Counted from the first letter of the stretch, positions 1 through 6,783 are shown. The stretch: 14,939 bases of DNA from Thermococci archaeon (GCA_003660555.1 QMUK01000026.1:1-14939), one strand, 5' to 3'. The notes: generated from the letters alone by a model not told the origin. Made by a program: numbers and translations.

Positions 1-642
1 GCCATACCCTAGGAAATCCATTCCTATAAATGTGGAATATGCATCTAGCATGTGACCGAATATTATCAACAGGTCAGCTCTGTCTAAGTTCTTGAAGATT
101 AGATATATACCCATGGATGTCGCCAACGACATAGATATTATGGCCATTGGAGCTTGGATTTTCTCAGGAACCCCCAAGAAGTAAAAAACTACTAACAGGG
201 AGAGTATCGCGAATACATACGCTGGTCTGTGATATGAAGAAAGCTTTTTAATTCTCTCGAGATGGAAAGATATTAGGAAGATGGGTAACCAGTAAGAAAA
301 TACTAGAAAGTAGATCCCAGGAGTTACTGTGAGGTAAGTATATGGGAGTAAACCTGAGTCGACAGAGACTCTCAGCGAAGAGCCCAATAAAGTGTACAGG
401 AATGCCATGCCCCAGACCCTTTGATCCAGCCCAACTCCAAGCTTAGAGAACATCTTACTAAGTAGATACATTGCCAATATCAAGACTAGAGCGTATGTCA
501 TTGTGTTAATTGGGTTATACCCAGTTCCCTCCCTTACAGGTCTGAGAAAATAATCGTCTAGGATGCGGAGAGGATCTAACTTGATTAGGAGGATGCAACT
601 TCCCAGGGAGATTTTAGTTGGAAGTGGAGTGATCAAGGACAT
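1..642 (-). CDS. DUF63 family integral membrane protein (partial, C-terminus cut by window start)
   Basis: An open minus-strand frame of 214 codons runs off the left edge of the window. The protein is strongly hydrophobic with several predicted membrane helices. It carries features I associate with the archaeal DUF63 family: a GYNPINT motif just before the first helix, and HMLDAYSTFIGMDFLG near the truncated end, matching the family's H-x-x-D-x-x-[ST]-T-F-x-G motif. Its function is unknown. The first canonical start upstream of the conserved part is ATG at 642-640 (TTG at 636 also possible). It is preceded by a GAGGTGA Shine-Dalgarno match at 657-651 with 8-nt spacing. This start lies inside the 5' end of the divergent egsA gene. 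If the start is instead non-canonical it would lie near 580. Family assignment is fairly sure; the start is not. Confidence 0.8.
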   Translation of the reverse strand, partial: MSLITPLPTKISLGSCILLIKLDPLRILDDYFLRPVREGTGYNPINTMTYALVLILAMYLLSKMFSKLGVGLDQRVWGMAFLYTLLGSSLRVSVDSGLLPYTYLTVTPGIYFLVFSYWLPIFLISFHLERIKKLSSYHRPAYVFAILSLLVVFYFLGVPEKIQAPMAIISMSLATSMGIYLIFKNLDRADLLIIFGHMLDAYSTFIGMDFLGYG

Positions 643-1624
643 ACCCGAGGTCACCTCTTCCCTCAGGGTTGGTAAAAGAGTATTAATAGTTACTGGACCG
701 ACCAAGACTAAGGAAATTGGAGAGGCTGTCATAGAGGAATTTTCCAATTCGGACTATTCGGTAGAACTTACTACAGTCAAGAACTCAACTATGGAAGACG
801 TTTTGGAGATCAAGGAGATCTTAGAGGAATATGACTTCTCGATTGCCGTTGGAGGAGGTAAAGTCATAGACGTAGTAAAATTGGGGAGCTTCAAAGCAAG
901 AAAAGAGTTCATGAGTGTTCCTACTGCAGCCTCTAATGATGGAATGGCCTCCTTTAAAGCATCAATAAAGGGAGAGAGAATTTTCTCGATAGATGCGCAC
1001 GCTCCATTAGCTGTCGTTGCGGACACTTCAGTAATGATGAATAGTCCCTTTGAGTTGCTTGCGTCTGGATGTGGTGACCTAGTGTCTAACCTCACAGCTG
1101 TGAGAGATTGGAGATTGGCTTATTTATTGAGAAATGAACCATATAGTGAATATGCAGCGGCCTTGTCTGAAATGAGTGCCGAAATAATATTAGACTCTGC
1201 CGAAATTATTTCCAGAAGGGTAGAAGAAAGTTACAGGAAGGTAGTTAAGTCTCTGATAAGTAGTGGTGTCGCTATGAGCATAGCTGGAAGCAGCAGGCCT
1301 GCCAGTGGTTCTGAACACCTCTTCTCCCACGCACTGGACGAGATATTAGATGAGCCAGCTAGACACGGTGAACAGTGTGGTGTTGGATCAATAATGATGA
1401 TGTACCTCCATGGTGGCGATTGGAAGAGAATCAGAGATACTTTGAAAAAGATTGGGGCTCCTACTAATGCTAAGGAACTAGGAGTTCCGGAAGACAAAAT
1501 AATAGAGGCTTTAACGATAGCTCATAAAATAAGGCCTGAGAGATACACTATCTTAGGTGATAGGGGGCTAACCTGGGAGGCTGCTGAGAGATTGGCCATA
1601 GAAACAGAAGTAATAAGTCCGTGA
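563..1624 (+). CDS. egsA: sn-glycerol-1-phosphate dehydrogenase (NAD(P)+)
   Basis: Cytosolic enzyme that reduces dihydroxyacetone phosphate to sn-glycerol-1-phosphate, the backbone of archaeal ether lipids. It belongs to the iron-containing alcohol dehydrogenase/glycerol dehydrogenase superfamily. Visible motifs (numbering from ATG 563) are the nucleotide-binding GGGKVID at 97-103, SVPTAASNDG at 118-127, and the metal ligands expected for the family: Asp172 in GCGD, His252 in SEHLFSH and His268 in ARHGEQCG. At 353 codons the length is normal. The start is uncertain: the family usually begins near MQLPREILVG, at ATG 593; TTG 581 has a partial GGAGAGG ribosome site 7 nt upstream; ATG 563 is the longest option. 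A weak TTATAC box lies at 515-520. UPF0179 follows after 3 nt, suggesting one transcript. Confidence 0.95.
   Translation: MRRGSNLIRRMQLPREILVGSGVIKDIPEVTSSLRVGKRVLIVTGPTKTKEIGEAVIEEFSNSDYSVELTTVKNSTMEDVLEIKEILEEYDFSIAVGGGKVIDVVKLGSFKARKEFMSVPTAASNDGMASFKASIKGERIFSIDAHAPLAVVADTSVMMNSPFELLASGCGDLVSNLTAVRDWRLAYLLRNEPYSEYAAALSEMSAEIILDSAEIISRRVEESYRKVVKSLISSGVAMSIAGSSRPASGSEHLFSHALDEILDEPARHGEQCGVGSIMMMYLHGGDWKRIRDTLKKIGAPTNAKELGVPEDKIIEALTIAHKIRPERYTILGDRGLTWEAAERLAIETEVISP
651..657 (-). promoter_or_regulatory. Shine-Dalgarno supporting the DUF63 ATG at 642
   Basis: On the minus strand this reads GAGGTGA, a full match to the archaeal anti-Shine-Dalgarno, 8 nt before ATG 642-640. A TATTAATA box lies about 26 bp upstream of the implied transcript start, at 681-688. 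Both sit within the egsA coding region, so they may be chance matches. Confidence 0.4.
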
Positions 1625-1627
1625 GTC

Positions 1628-2074
1628 GTGATTCACATGCTACCGTACTTGCTTCCCAAAGGTCTGGCAAAGAAGGGCTATTCTTTCAAGTTCCTAGGCA
1701 TTACAGAGGAGTGTGAGTCGTGTGATATGGTCAAGATCTGTTCATCCCTAACTCCCGGAGTGAGCTACGAGGTCTCAGAGGTGAGGGAAGTCGAGCATAA
1801 CTGCCCGATCCAAGGAAGAGTGAAAGTAGTGTTCGTTAGAGAGGCTCCGATTTATCTCTCCATGGAGAAGAGAGTTGCACTAGAAGGTGCCATTATGGAG
1901 TTCGAGAGCATAGGGTGCTCTGATTGTAAGAATTCAGAGTTCTGCTCTCCAGAAGAAGTCAAAGGGAGAGTGAAGATTAGGGTGGAGGAAGTAATAAGGC
2001 CCATAAAGTGTCCGAAATCCATAGAGCTTGTCCTAGCTAAGGTTACTGTTTTGGAAAGACTTCCTGAAAGATGA
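1628..2074 (+). CDS. UPF0179 family cysteine-rich protein
   Basis: A conserved archaeal protein of unknown function, recognised by its pattern of two four-cysteine clusters: C29, C32, C38 and C59, then C97, C100, C106 and C128, with the phrase ESCDMVKIC and the mid-protein EHNC. The spacing suggests two metal sites (zinc or iron-sulfur), which is inference. The 148-residue length is usual. The start used is GTG 1628; an in-frame ATG at 1637 gives a protein three residues shorter, and neither has a clear Shine-Dalgarno. It begins 3 nt after egsA and is probably cotranscribed. Its last 32 nt overlap the 3' end of the convergent FKBP gene. Confidence 0.85.
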   Translation: MIHMLPYLLPKGLAKKGYSFKFLGITEECESCDMVKICSSLTPGVSYEVSEVREVEHNCPIQGRVKVVFVREAPIYLSMEKRVALEGAIMEFESIGCSDCKNSEFCSPEEVKGRVKIRVEEVIRPIKCPKSIELVLAKVTVLERLPER

Positions 2075-2714
2075 CCCTCTTGAAACTAGTGTACTCTAGG
2101 ATGTCCCTAGCCCCAGCCTCTTTTCCAATACTTAATTCCTCTGGAGATGCATCTGATTCTTTTATCTCGACTATTAGGTCTTCTCCCTCATCTTTTAGTT
2201 CAAAAGATACTCCTGATGGAAAATTTAAATCTAAAAGTCCTTTTGATATCTCTAAATCATTGTTGAGCTCTTCTATTAGCTTTATCTTGTATCTGAGAGT
2301 CTTTCCTGCCAGAGGATGATTGAAATCGACTCTCACTCTTCCTCCACTTACGCTCTGTACTCTCGCCATTAAGCCTCCGATCCTGACGTATCTGCCTGGT
2401 ATTGGGTCAATTCCGGCTTTCTTGAATTCTCTTAGGGATATCAATTTCACTAGATCCTTTTTCCTGTTCCCAAATGCCTTCTCCGGTGGTATGTCTACTT
2501 CTCTCTCTTCTCCTGGTGCCATTTTCTCTATTTCCTCTTCTAAACCTCTTATTACATGACCTGCGCCTATTACTACCACTTTCGGTCCGTATTTCTCTCC
2601 TTCCCTGTATATCCCCTCTTTTCTGGCTACTTCCTCATCTGTAGTATCGAAGACTTCTCCGCTTTCTTTCACATAACCTGTGTACTCTATCCTCACGACC
2701 CTAGCCACTTCCAT
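2043..2714 (-). CDS. FKBP-type peptidyl-prolyl cis-trans isomerase (SlyD-like, archaeal long type)
   Basis: Catalyses cis-trans isomerisation of proline bonds and acts as a folding chaperone in the cytosol. The N-terminal FKBP core shows YTGYVKESGEVFDTT, VIGAGHVIRGLEEEIEKM and PPEKAFG. An insert-in-flap segment follows (about residues 82-125), then the returning core strand with VDFNHPLAGKTLRYKIKLI. A C-terminal domain of about 75 residues matches the long archaeal FKBP architecture. I chose ATG 2714 (223 residues, starting MEVARVV) rather than ATG 2729, because the TATA box at 2741-2750 predicts transcription starting near 2719. That leaves only a few leader bases before 2714 and excludes 2729. 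The 3' end overlaps UPF0179 by 32 nt. Confidence 0.93.
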   Translation of the reverse strand: MEVARVVRIEYTGYVKESGEVFDTTDEEVARKEGIYREGEKYGPKVVVIGAGHVIRGLEEEIEKMAPGEEREVDIPPEKAFGNRKKDLVKLISLREFKKAGIDPIPGRYVRIGGLMARVQSVSGGRVRVDFNHPLAGKTLRYKIKLIEELNNDLEISKGLLDLNFPSGVSFELKDEGEDLIVEIKESDASPEELSIGKEAGARDILEYTSFKRVIFQEVFPKQ

Positions 2715-2739
2715 CCCCTTGGGTGGCATGTGACTCAGT

Positions 2740-2751
2740 CTTATAAATAAG
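2740..2751 (-). promoter_or_regulatory. TATA box of the FKBP gene
   Basis: The minus strand reads CTTATTTATAAG, a good archaeal TATA element that is also a short palindrome (CTTAT/ATAAG). Its centre is about 31 bp before ATG 2714, predicting a nearly leaderless transcript. Confidence 0.6.
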
Positions 2752-2827
2752 AAGGTGAAGTAAGCATAGCTGTGAACTCAGAGAGTAGGCATTCAGCTAG
2801 GTAACAACTCAGTTTTGTGTTAGAGTG

Positions 2828-2851
2828 CATCAAAATTGTAAGATTTTGATG
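2828..2851. repeat. Perfect 9-bp inverted repeat, 6-nt spacer
   Basis: CATCAAAAT at 2828-2836 and ATTTTGATG at 2843-2851 are exact reverse complements. The element is in the non-coding gap between two divergent genes, 80-100 bp upstream of the FKBP TATA box and about 115 bp upstream of the prenyl synthase TATA box. It could be a regulator binding site or a hairpin. No T-run follows, so a terminator is unlikely. Confidence 0.55.
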
Positions 2852-2906
2852 GGTCAAATGTCCTTTACCAATCTGAGAGATTGATCTTTCTTGATCTAAC
2901 AAGGGA

Positions 2907-2944
2907 TTCGATTGAAACGATATTGATTCTTAGACTCAATCGAA
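2907..2944. repeat. Perfect 9-bp inverted repeat, 20-nt spacer, upstream of the prenyl synthase promoter
   Basis: TTCGATTGA at 2907-2915 and TCAATCGAA at 2936-2944 are exact reverse complements, with half-site centres 29 bp apart (close to three helical turns). The downstream arm ends about 20 bp before the TATA box at 2966-2972. This is a suitable position for an activator or repressor acting on the lipid operon. Function is inferred from position only. Confidence 0.5.
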
Positions 2945-2965
2945 CGAAATACTTACGGCTCAAGA

Positions 2966-2972
2966 TTTATAT
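2966..2972 (+). promoter_or_regulatory. TATA box for a leaderless prenyl synthase operon transcript
   Basis: TTTATAT is preceded by a purine-rich CAAGA BRE-like segment. Its centre is 27 bp before the A of ATG 2996, the spacing expected if transcription starts at the initiator codon. No Shine-Dalgarno precedes this ATG, which agrees with leaderless initiation. Confidence 0.7.
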
Positions 2973-2995
2973 CTTGTATCTGAATCCTAGGAAAC

Positions 2996-3982
2996 ATGCT
3001 CGATCTTCCACCGAAAGTCTCCTCCCTCATGGTGAAAGTAGAGGAAGAGATAAAAAAAGCTGTGGGCGAGACTGAATTAGATTTTCTCTGGGAGAAGTCA
3101 CATTCCTTCTTATCCAAAGGCGGAAAAAGGGTGAGGCCACTGTTAGCTCTATTATCTCACTTAGTTTCTGGAGGAGGTAAGGAGAAAGAAGCTATAATAC
3201 TAGCGACGTCCATAGAGCTCGTTCACGCCGCATCCCTAATTCACGACGACATAATGGATGAAGCTAGGGAAAGGAGATGGGGCCCTTCTCTTCACTTAGA
3301 GGTCGGACTACGTAGGGCCGTTGTAATCGGGGACTACCTCTTTGTGAAAGCATTCACTCAAGCGAGTAAAATCGGAGGAAGAATACCAATGGAAATAGGG
3401 AGGGCTTGTTCGAGAATGGCTGAAGGGCAGCTACTTCAGGAGGAATACAGATTCTCAGAGATCTCTATCGAGAAGTACCTAGAGATCGTCAAGAGGAAGA
3501 CTTCTTCACTTTTCTCAGTAGCTTGCAAGTGCGGTGGATTACTCTCTCATAGGTTCGAAAGAGAGTTAGAATTATTTGGAGAGAAGTACGGAGTAATTTA
3601 TCAGATATGCGATGACGTTCTGGACGTAGTTGGATTGGAAGAATTCACCGGAAAGACTAGAGGATCTGACGTAAGAGGGGGGTTTTTTACAGCTCCATCT
3701 ATACTCTCGTTAGAGAGTCTGAGAGAAGCTGGTGATATGGAGAGGGCTAAGAGATTCTCCTCGATAGTTAAAAGTAGATGGAATACAGAAAGTGATGTGG
3801 AGTTCGCAATAAGGACTATGGTGGAAAGTGGAGGTGTAGATAAATCTCTAGATCTGTGTAGGGAGTACGTCTCACAAGCAATAAAGATAATATCTGAGCT
3901 TCCCAATAGCGAGTACAGGGAAGCTTTGGAGAAAATCACTTTGAATACCCTAGAGAGAACTAAGGAGTTGGCTGGGACATAA
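2996..3982 (+). CDS. Short/medium- or long-chain trans-polyprenyl diphosphate synthase (GGPP synthase family)
   Basis: Condenses isopentenyl diphosphate with an allylic diphosphate to make the isoprenoid chains of membrane lipids or quinones. Motifs over 328 residues: GGKRVRP (42-48, IPP binding), first aspartate-rich motif DDIMD (84-88), KTSSLF (168-173), second aspartate-rich motif DDVLD (216-220), and TGKTRGSD after it. Two oddities are visible. The fifth and fourth residues before the first motif are Ala79 and Ser80, where archaeal GGPP synthases typically carry a bulky Phe/Tyr at the fifth position, so products longer than C20 are possible. The usual GKxTxP lysine downstream is replaced, reading GGFFTAP. 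It is the first gene of a tight operon, ending 1 nt before the GGR-like gene. The family is certain; chain length is not. Confidence 0.92.
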   Translation: MLDLPPKVSSLMVKVEEEIKKAVGETELDFLWEKSHSFLSKGGKRVRPLLALLSHLVSGGGKEKEAIILATSIELVHAASLIHDDIMDEARERRWGPSLHLEVGLRRAVVIGDYLFVKAFTQASKIGGRIPMEIGRACSRMAEGQLLQEEYRFSEISIEKYLEIVKRKTSSLFSVACKCGGLLSHRFERELELFGEKYGVIYQICDDVLDVVGLEEFTGKTRGSDVRGGFFTAPSILSLESLREAGDMERAKRFSSIVKSRWNTESDVEFAIRTMVESGGVDKSLDLCREYVSQAIKIISELPNSEYREALEKITLNTLERTKELAGT

Positions 3983-3983
3983 A

Positions 3984-5072
3984 ATGAGTAGGAGAGAAGT
4001 AGTAATCGTTGGTGGGGGACCAGCTGGGCTAACTGCTGCTAGATTTTCTGCTGAAAGAGGGGCAGACACTCTTCTACTGGAGGCCAGAAGAGACTTCACA
4101 GAGAATCTCAGATGTGGGGAGTTCATACCATCTCTGGAGCAGATGAAAGAACTCTTCCCGAGAGCTGACATAGACGGCATATTGGATGAAGAAATGATTT
4201 CTCCATGCATATCTAGGAGAATAAGAGAGATAAGTGTTTTCTCACCTAGGGGTAGGGAATATTCAATAGACTTCGATGGAATTGTCCTAGAGAGAAGAAT
4301 ATTTGAGAAGGAATTAGCAATATCTGCATCTAAAGCTGGAGCAGAGATATTGCTTGGAAAACGTGTCCGAGAAGTTATACCTGAGAGAAGAGTGCTCAAA
4401 ATCGGTAGTGAGGAGATATCCTTTGAAGTGCTCATACTAGCGGATGGTCCATTCTCACTAGCTAGGAAGTTGGGATTCCCTACTCCCTCCGAGCTAACTC
4501 CTACAGTACAATACGAGGTCCCTGGAAAAAAGGACAGGGTAGAAATGTACTTGGGAAACAAGATAGCTCCCGGAGGGTATGCTTGGGTGATACCAAAGAG
4601 CAACTCTATTAACATCGGGCTTGGGGTTAGGTGGAAGAAGAATATGATGATGAATTTCTTGGAAAAGTTCAGAGAGAGAATGTGTGGAAATATTAGCCCA
4701 GTCTACTTCACTTCTTGGGTCGTTCCATCCGGAGGGCCAATACAGAGAACCTGCAACGACTTCTGCTTAGTGGTAGGCGATGCTGCAGGGCAAGTGATTC
4801 CTACAAACGGAGGAGGAATACCCACCTCATTAATTTGCGGTAGAATTGCTGGAGAGATTGCTAGTAGAAAGATTAGGGGGGAGAAAGATCTAGTGGAATA
4901 CGAAAAAGAATGGAGAAGGCAAATAGGAAGAGAGTTGGAGAATTCTCTAAGAGCTAGAGTACTGATAGATAGGTTTATGAGGTCTGACTTACTCATGGAA
5001 ACTCTGATGGCGGTCTTCGGATCTAGCGGTGTTGAAAAAGTATTGGAGTGTAAGCCTATTGGAGGGGCATGA
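3984..5072 (+). CDS. Geranylgeranyl reductase family FAD-dependent oxidoreductase
   Basis: A flavoprotein of the family that saturates geranylgeranyl chains of archaeal lipids. The 362-residue protein has an N-terminal Rossmann FAD site GGGPAG (10-15), a RCGE motif with Cys44 resembling the active-site cysteine region of geranylgeranyl reductases, ADG (153-155), the substrate-site motif GGYAWVIPK (197-205, matching the family's YxWxFPK), and the second FAD motif GDAAG followed by NGGGIP (265-280). It is somewhat short for the family. It starts 1 nt after the prenyl synthase stop codon, so the two enzymes are almost certainly coexpressed, which supports a lipid role. The exact substrate (digeranylgeranylglyceryl phosphate, free prenyl diphosphate, or a quinone tail) cannot be told from sequence. 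Confidence 0.9.
   Translation: MSRREVVIVGGGPAGLTAARFSAERGADTLLLEARRDFTENLRCGEFIPSLEQMKELFPRADIDGILDEEMISPCISRRIREISVFSPRGREYSIDFDGIVLERRIFEKELAISASKAGAEILLGKRVREVIPERRVLKIGSEEISFEVLILADGPFSLARKLGFPTPSELTPTVQYEVPGKKDRVEMYLGNKIAPGGYAWVIPKSNSINIGLGVRWKKNMMMNFLEKFRERMCGNISPVYFTSWVVPSGGPIQRTCNDFCLVVGDAAGQVIPTNGGGIPTSLICGRIAGEIASRKIRGEKDLVEYEKEWRRQIGRELENSLRARVLIDRFMRSDLLMETLMAVFGSSGVEKVLECKPIGGA
5061..5067 (+). promoter_or_regulatory. Ribosome binding site deciding the PAC2 TTG start
   Basis: GGAGGGG lies 6 nt before TTG 5074, inside the last codons of the GGR-like gene. It favours TTG 5074 over an upstream in-frame GTG at 5029. Confidence 0.7.
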
Positions 5073-5073
5073 C

Positions 5074-5802
5074 TTGGCGAGAGAGATTTTACTAGTTGAG
5101 AAAGAAGGAATATCTCTGAATAATCCGGTGTTAATAGAGGGTTTTCCAGGTGTAGGGCTTGTAGCATCAATAGCAACAGGTTTCCTCGTTGAGGAGCTTA
5201 AACTAGAGGAAATTGGCTATGTCTTCTCTAAGTATCTGCCTCCAGCAGCGATACTTCACTCCGGGAAAGTGTCTATGCCAATAAGGTTCTATGGAAGAGA
5301 TGACCTAGTGGTAGTCCTGTCTGAGATGCCAATACCACCACCCATGATGGCTCCCTTAGCAAAGGAGATATTGGACTGGTGTGAGCAAAGGGAGTTTGAA
5401 ATGATAATAGCACTGGCAGGAATATCTGTCCCATTTCAGAAAGGCGAGCCAATGGCGTTTGGAGTGGGGACTAACGAGGAAAGCATAGAGAGGCTAAGGA
5501 AGGTGGGGGTGAAAGTGCTGGAAGAGGGAGTAATAACTGGAATGTCTGGATTGCTCCTAACTGAGTGTCACATAAGAGGTTTAACTGGAATTGGTCTTCT
5601 AGCACAAGCTAGAATGGGATATCCAGATCCCAGAGGTGCTGCCGAGCTAATAAAGACGCTTAATGTACTGTTGGATTTAGATTTATCTGTAGATCCATTA
5701 ATTGAACAAGCAAAGCAGATAGAAGAGAAGATGGCAAGACTAATGGAGGAAACACACAGAACCATGGAAGAAGGTAAACAGTCATACATGATGTATGGAT
5801 AG
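5074..5802 (+). CDS. PAC2 family proteasome-associated protein with C-terminal HbYX ending (PbaB-like)
   Basis: Belongs to the PAC2 family (COG2047), homologous to eukaryotic proteasome assembly chaperones. The diagnostic EGFPGVGLV motif is near residue 22, followed by the conserved YLPPAAILHSG and an ITGMSGLLL region. A predicted amphipathic/coiled C-terminal helix (about residues 205-235) leads to the final residues Met-Tyr-Gly. This fits the hydrophobic-Tyr-any HbYX signature by which activators dock on the 20S proteasome; archaeal PbaB is reported to use such a tail. I chose TTG 5074 (242 residues) because of a strong GGAGGGG site and minimal gap to the preceding gene. It is the third gene of the operon. 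Family certain; proteasome binding inferred. Confidence 0.9.
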   Translation: MAREILLVEKEGISLNNPVLIEGFPGVGLVASIATGFLVEELKLEEIGYVFSKYLPPAAILHSGKVSMPIRFYGRDDLVVVLSEMPIPPPMMAPLAKEILDWCEQREFEMIIALAGISVPFQKGEPMAFGVGTNEESIERLRKVGVKVLEEGVITGMSGLLLTECHIRGLTGIGLLAQARMGYPDPRGAAELIKTLNVLLDLDLSVDPLIEQAKQIEEKMARLMEETHRTMEEGKQSYMMYG

Positions 5803-5816
5803 GGGGTGGGAGAGAC

Positions 5817-6185
5817 TTGGAGCTTGTTGCTCTTACAGGATTATCTAGGTTTGTATTGGAGGACCTAATCAAACATAAATTAAGAGCAATAGAAATAGTT
5901 GGATTCAGGAATCTCACTGGTGCAATGGAGCTAAGAGAGGGAGACAACGTGTTCTTAACTCACATAGGCAGAGAGGAAATAAACATAGGGACCGAGGGAT
6001 TGATAGCAGAGGTAATCAAAAAGGAGCACAGTATGAGAAAGTTTCTGTCGCACTCAGAAACAGATGAGGTTGAAATTGAAACTGTGAGATTGAGGCTCAA
6101 ATACCTGTGCAGAGGAAGGATATCAGAAATAGAGCGTAGAGAAATGATAAGAGTTAAAGTTCTTTATCCCTCCCTCGTATGCTAG
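5817..6185 (+). CDS. DUF473-like conserved archaeal protein
   Basis: A 122-residue protein starting at TTG 5817, with a GGGGGTGGG-type ribosome site at 5802-5810. The opening VALTGLS, the IEIVGFRNLTGA phrase, GDNVFLTHI and the GTEGLIAEVI segment resemble the archaeal DUF473 family as I remember it. The function of that family is not known. The fold looks mostly beta with an N-terminal helix; there is no signal peptide or membrane segment. It lies 14 nt after the PAC2 gene and is likely translated from the same mRNA, making a shared process plausible. The last 32 nt overlap the convergent winged-helix gene. The gene is certain; the family call is moderate. Confidence 0.75.
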   Translation: MELVALTGLSRFVLEDLIKHKLRAIEIVGFRNLTGAMELREGDNVFLTHIGREEINIGTEGLIAEVIKKEHSMRKFLSHSETDEVEIETVRLRLKYLCRGRISEIERREMIRVKVLYPSLVC

Positions 6186-6783
6186 TCTTCAGAGTATAGA
6201 TAAACGGTCTCTCCCTTTCCAGAAACCTCCTACCCTCGGGGCCGAGCTCATATATAACTATCCCTTTGTTCTTCTTATATTTCCTGAAAAGGTTCAATTG
6301 CGTCCCCCAAGAAAGCAATACTCTAGCCTTAGCCTTATACGTCTCCTCAGACCAGCTAGCGTTGAACCAGTCTCTCAGGAATTCTCCCAGTTCCCCTATG
6401 TCCCTTCCACCCCCCTTTAGATAACTAGCTATTGCCCTGAATGGAGGATAAGAAAACACAACTTCTTGGAGAATTTTCTTTCTTCCCCAATCGGATGCTT
6501 TCAGAACTCTCATGCCGAGCTTAGTCGGAAAGTATCTATATCCCTTCTCTTTTTTCTCCCTCCCTATGAGGCCTAATTGCCAACATGCTTCCACGTAGCC
6601 TTGCACTGTACCCACACTGGAGTCTACTACCTCAGAAATTTTGGATATAGTATCGTGTCCATCTGCTATCCTTTTGAGAAACGATACTATCCCATCGACG
6701 CTATTAGCGCTGGGTATGGAGAAACCCCTTTCCAATACACCACCATCCCATCTAGTCTCGTTGTCCTTTTTATTCCTTCCCAT
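6154..6783 (-). CDS. Winged-helix DNA-binding protein of unknown role
   Basis: A 209-residue protein without membrane segments. After a short basic N-terminus, residues about 25-95 form a winged-helix-like unit: VDGIVSFLKRIADG, then SKISEVVDSSVGTVQGYVEA as a likely recognition helix, and YFPTKLGMRVL as the wing. A second all-helical segment (about 100-170), with R-K-x-I-x-x-x-V and PPFRAI, resembles the C-terminal domain associated with some archaeal ATPases. The arrangement LGLI...T.LG...R..I...V...PPFR occurs in several archaeal regulators. This resemblance is weak and from memory. It lies 86 nt downstream of the DUF354 gene on the same strand and may be cotranscribed. No good Shine-Dalgarno precedes ATG 6783. 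Targets are unknown. Confidence 0.7.
   Translation of the reverse strand: MGRNKKDNETRWDGGVLERGFSIPSANSVDGIVSFLKRIADGHDTISKISEVVDSSVGTVQGYVEACWQLGLIGREKKEKGYRYFPTKLGMRVLKASDWGRKKILQEVVFSYPPFRAIASYLKGGGRDIGELGEFLRDWFNASWSEETYKAKARVLLSWGTQLNLFRKYKKNKGIVIYELGPEGRRFLERERPFIYTLKTSIRGRDKEL

Larger units (their letters stand above)
2752..2965. other. Non-coding divergent intergenic region
   Basis: The roughly 280-bp gap between the FKBP and prenyl synthase genes holds the two TATA boxes, two inverted repeats (2828-2851 and 2907-2944) and a tandem TTGATCT pair at 2881-2887 and 2891-2897, ten bases apart. I see no tRNA, no convincing C/D-box RNA and no credible small gene here. It is the longest gene-free stretch in the window. 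Confidence 0.6.

Noticed and set aside
2843-2877. TTGATGG followed by CTGA, resembling C and D boxes of an archaeal guide RNA
   Set aside because: The C box does not match RUGAUGA, the span is too short, and no C'/D' boxes are present.
3667-3700. Frameshift in the prenyl synthase at the G6T6 run
   Set aside because: Family motifs continue in the same frame on both sides with the expected number of residues, so a substitution explains the oddity better.
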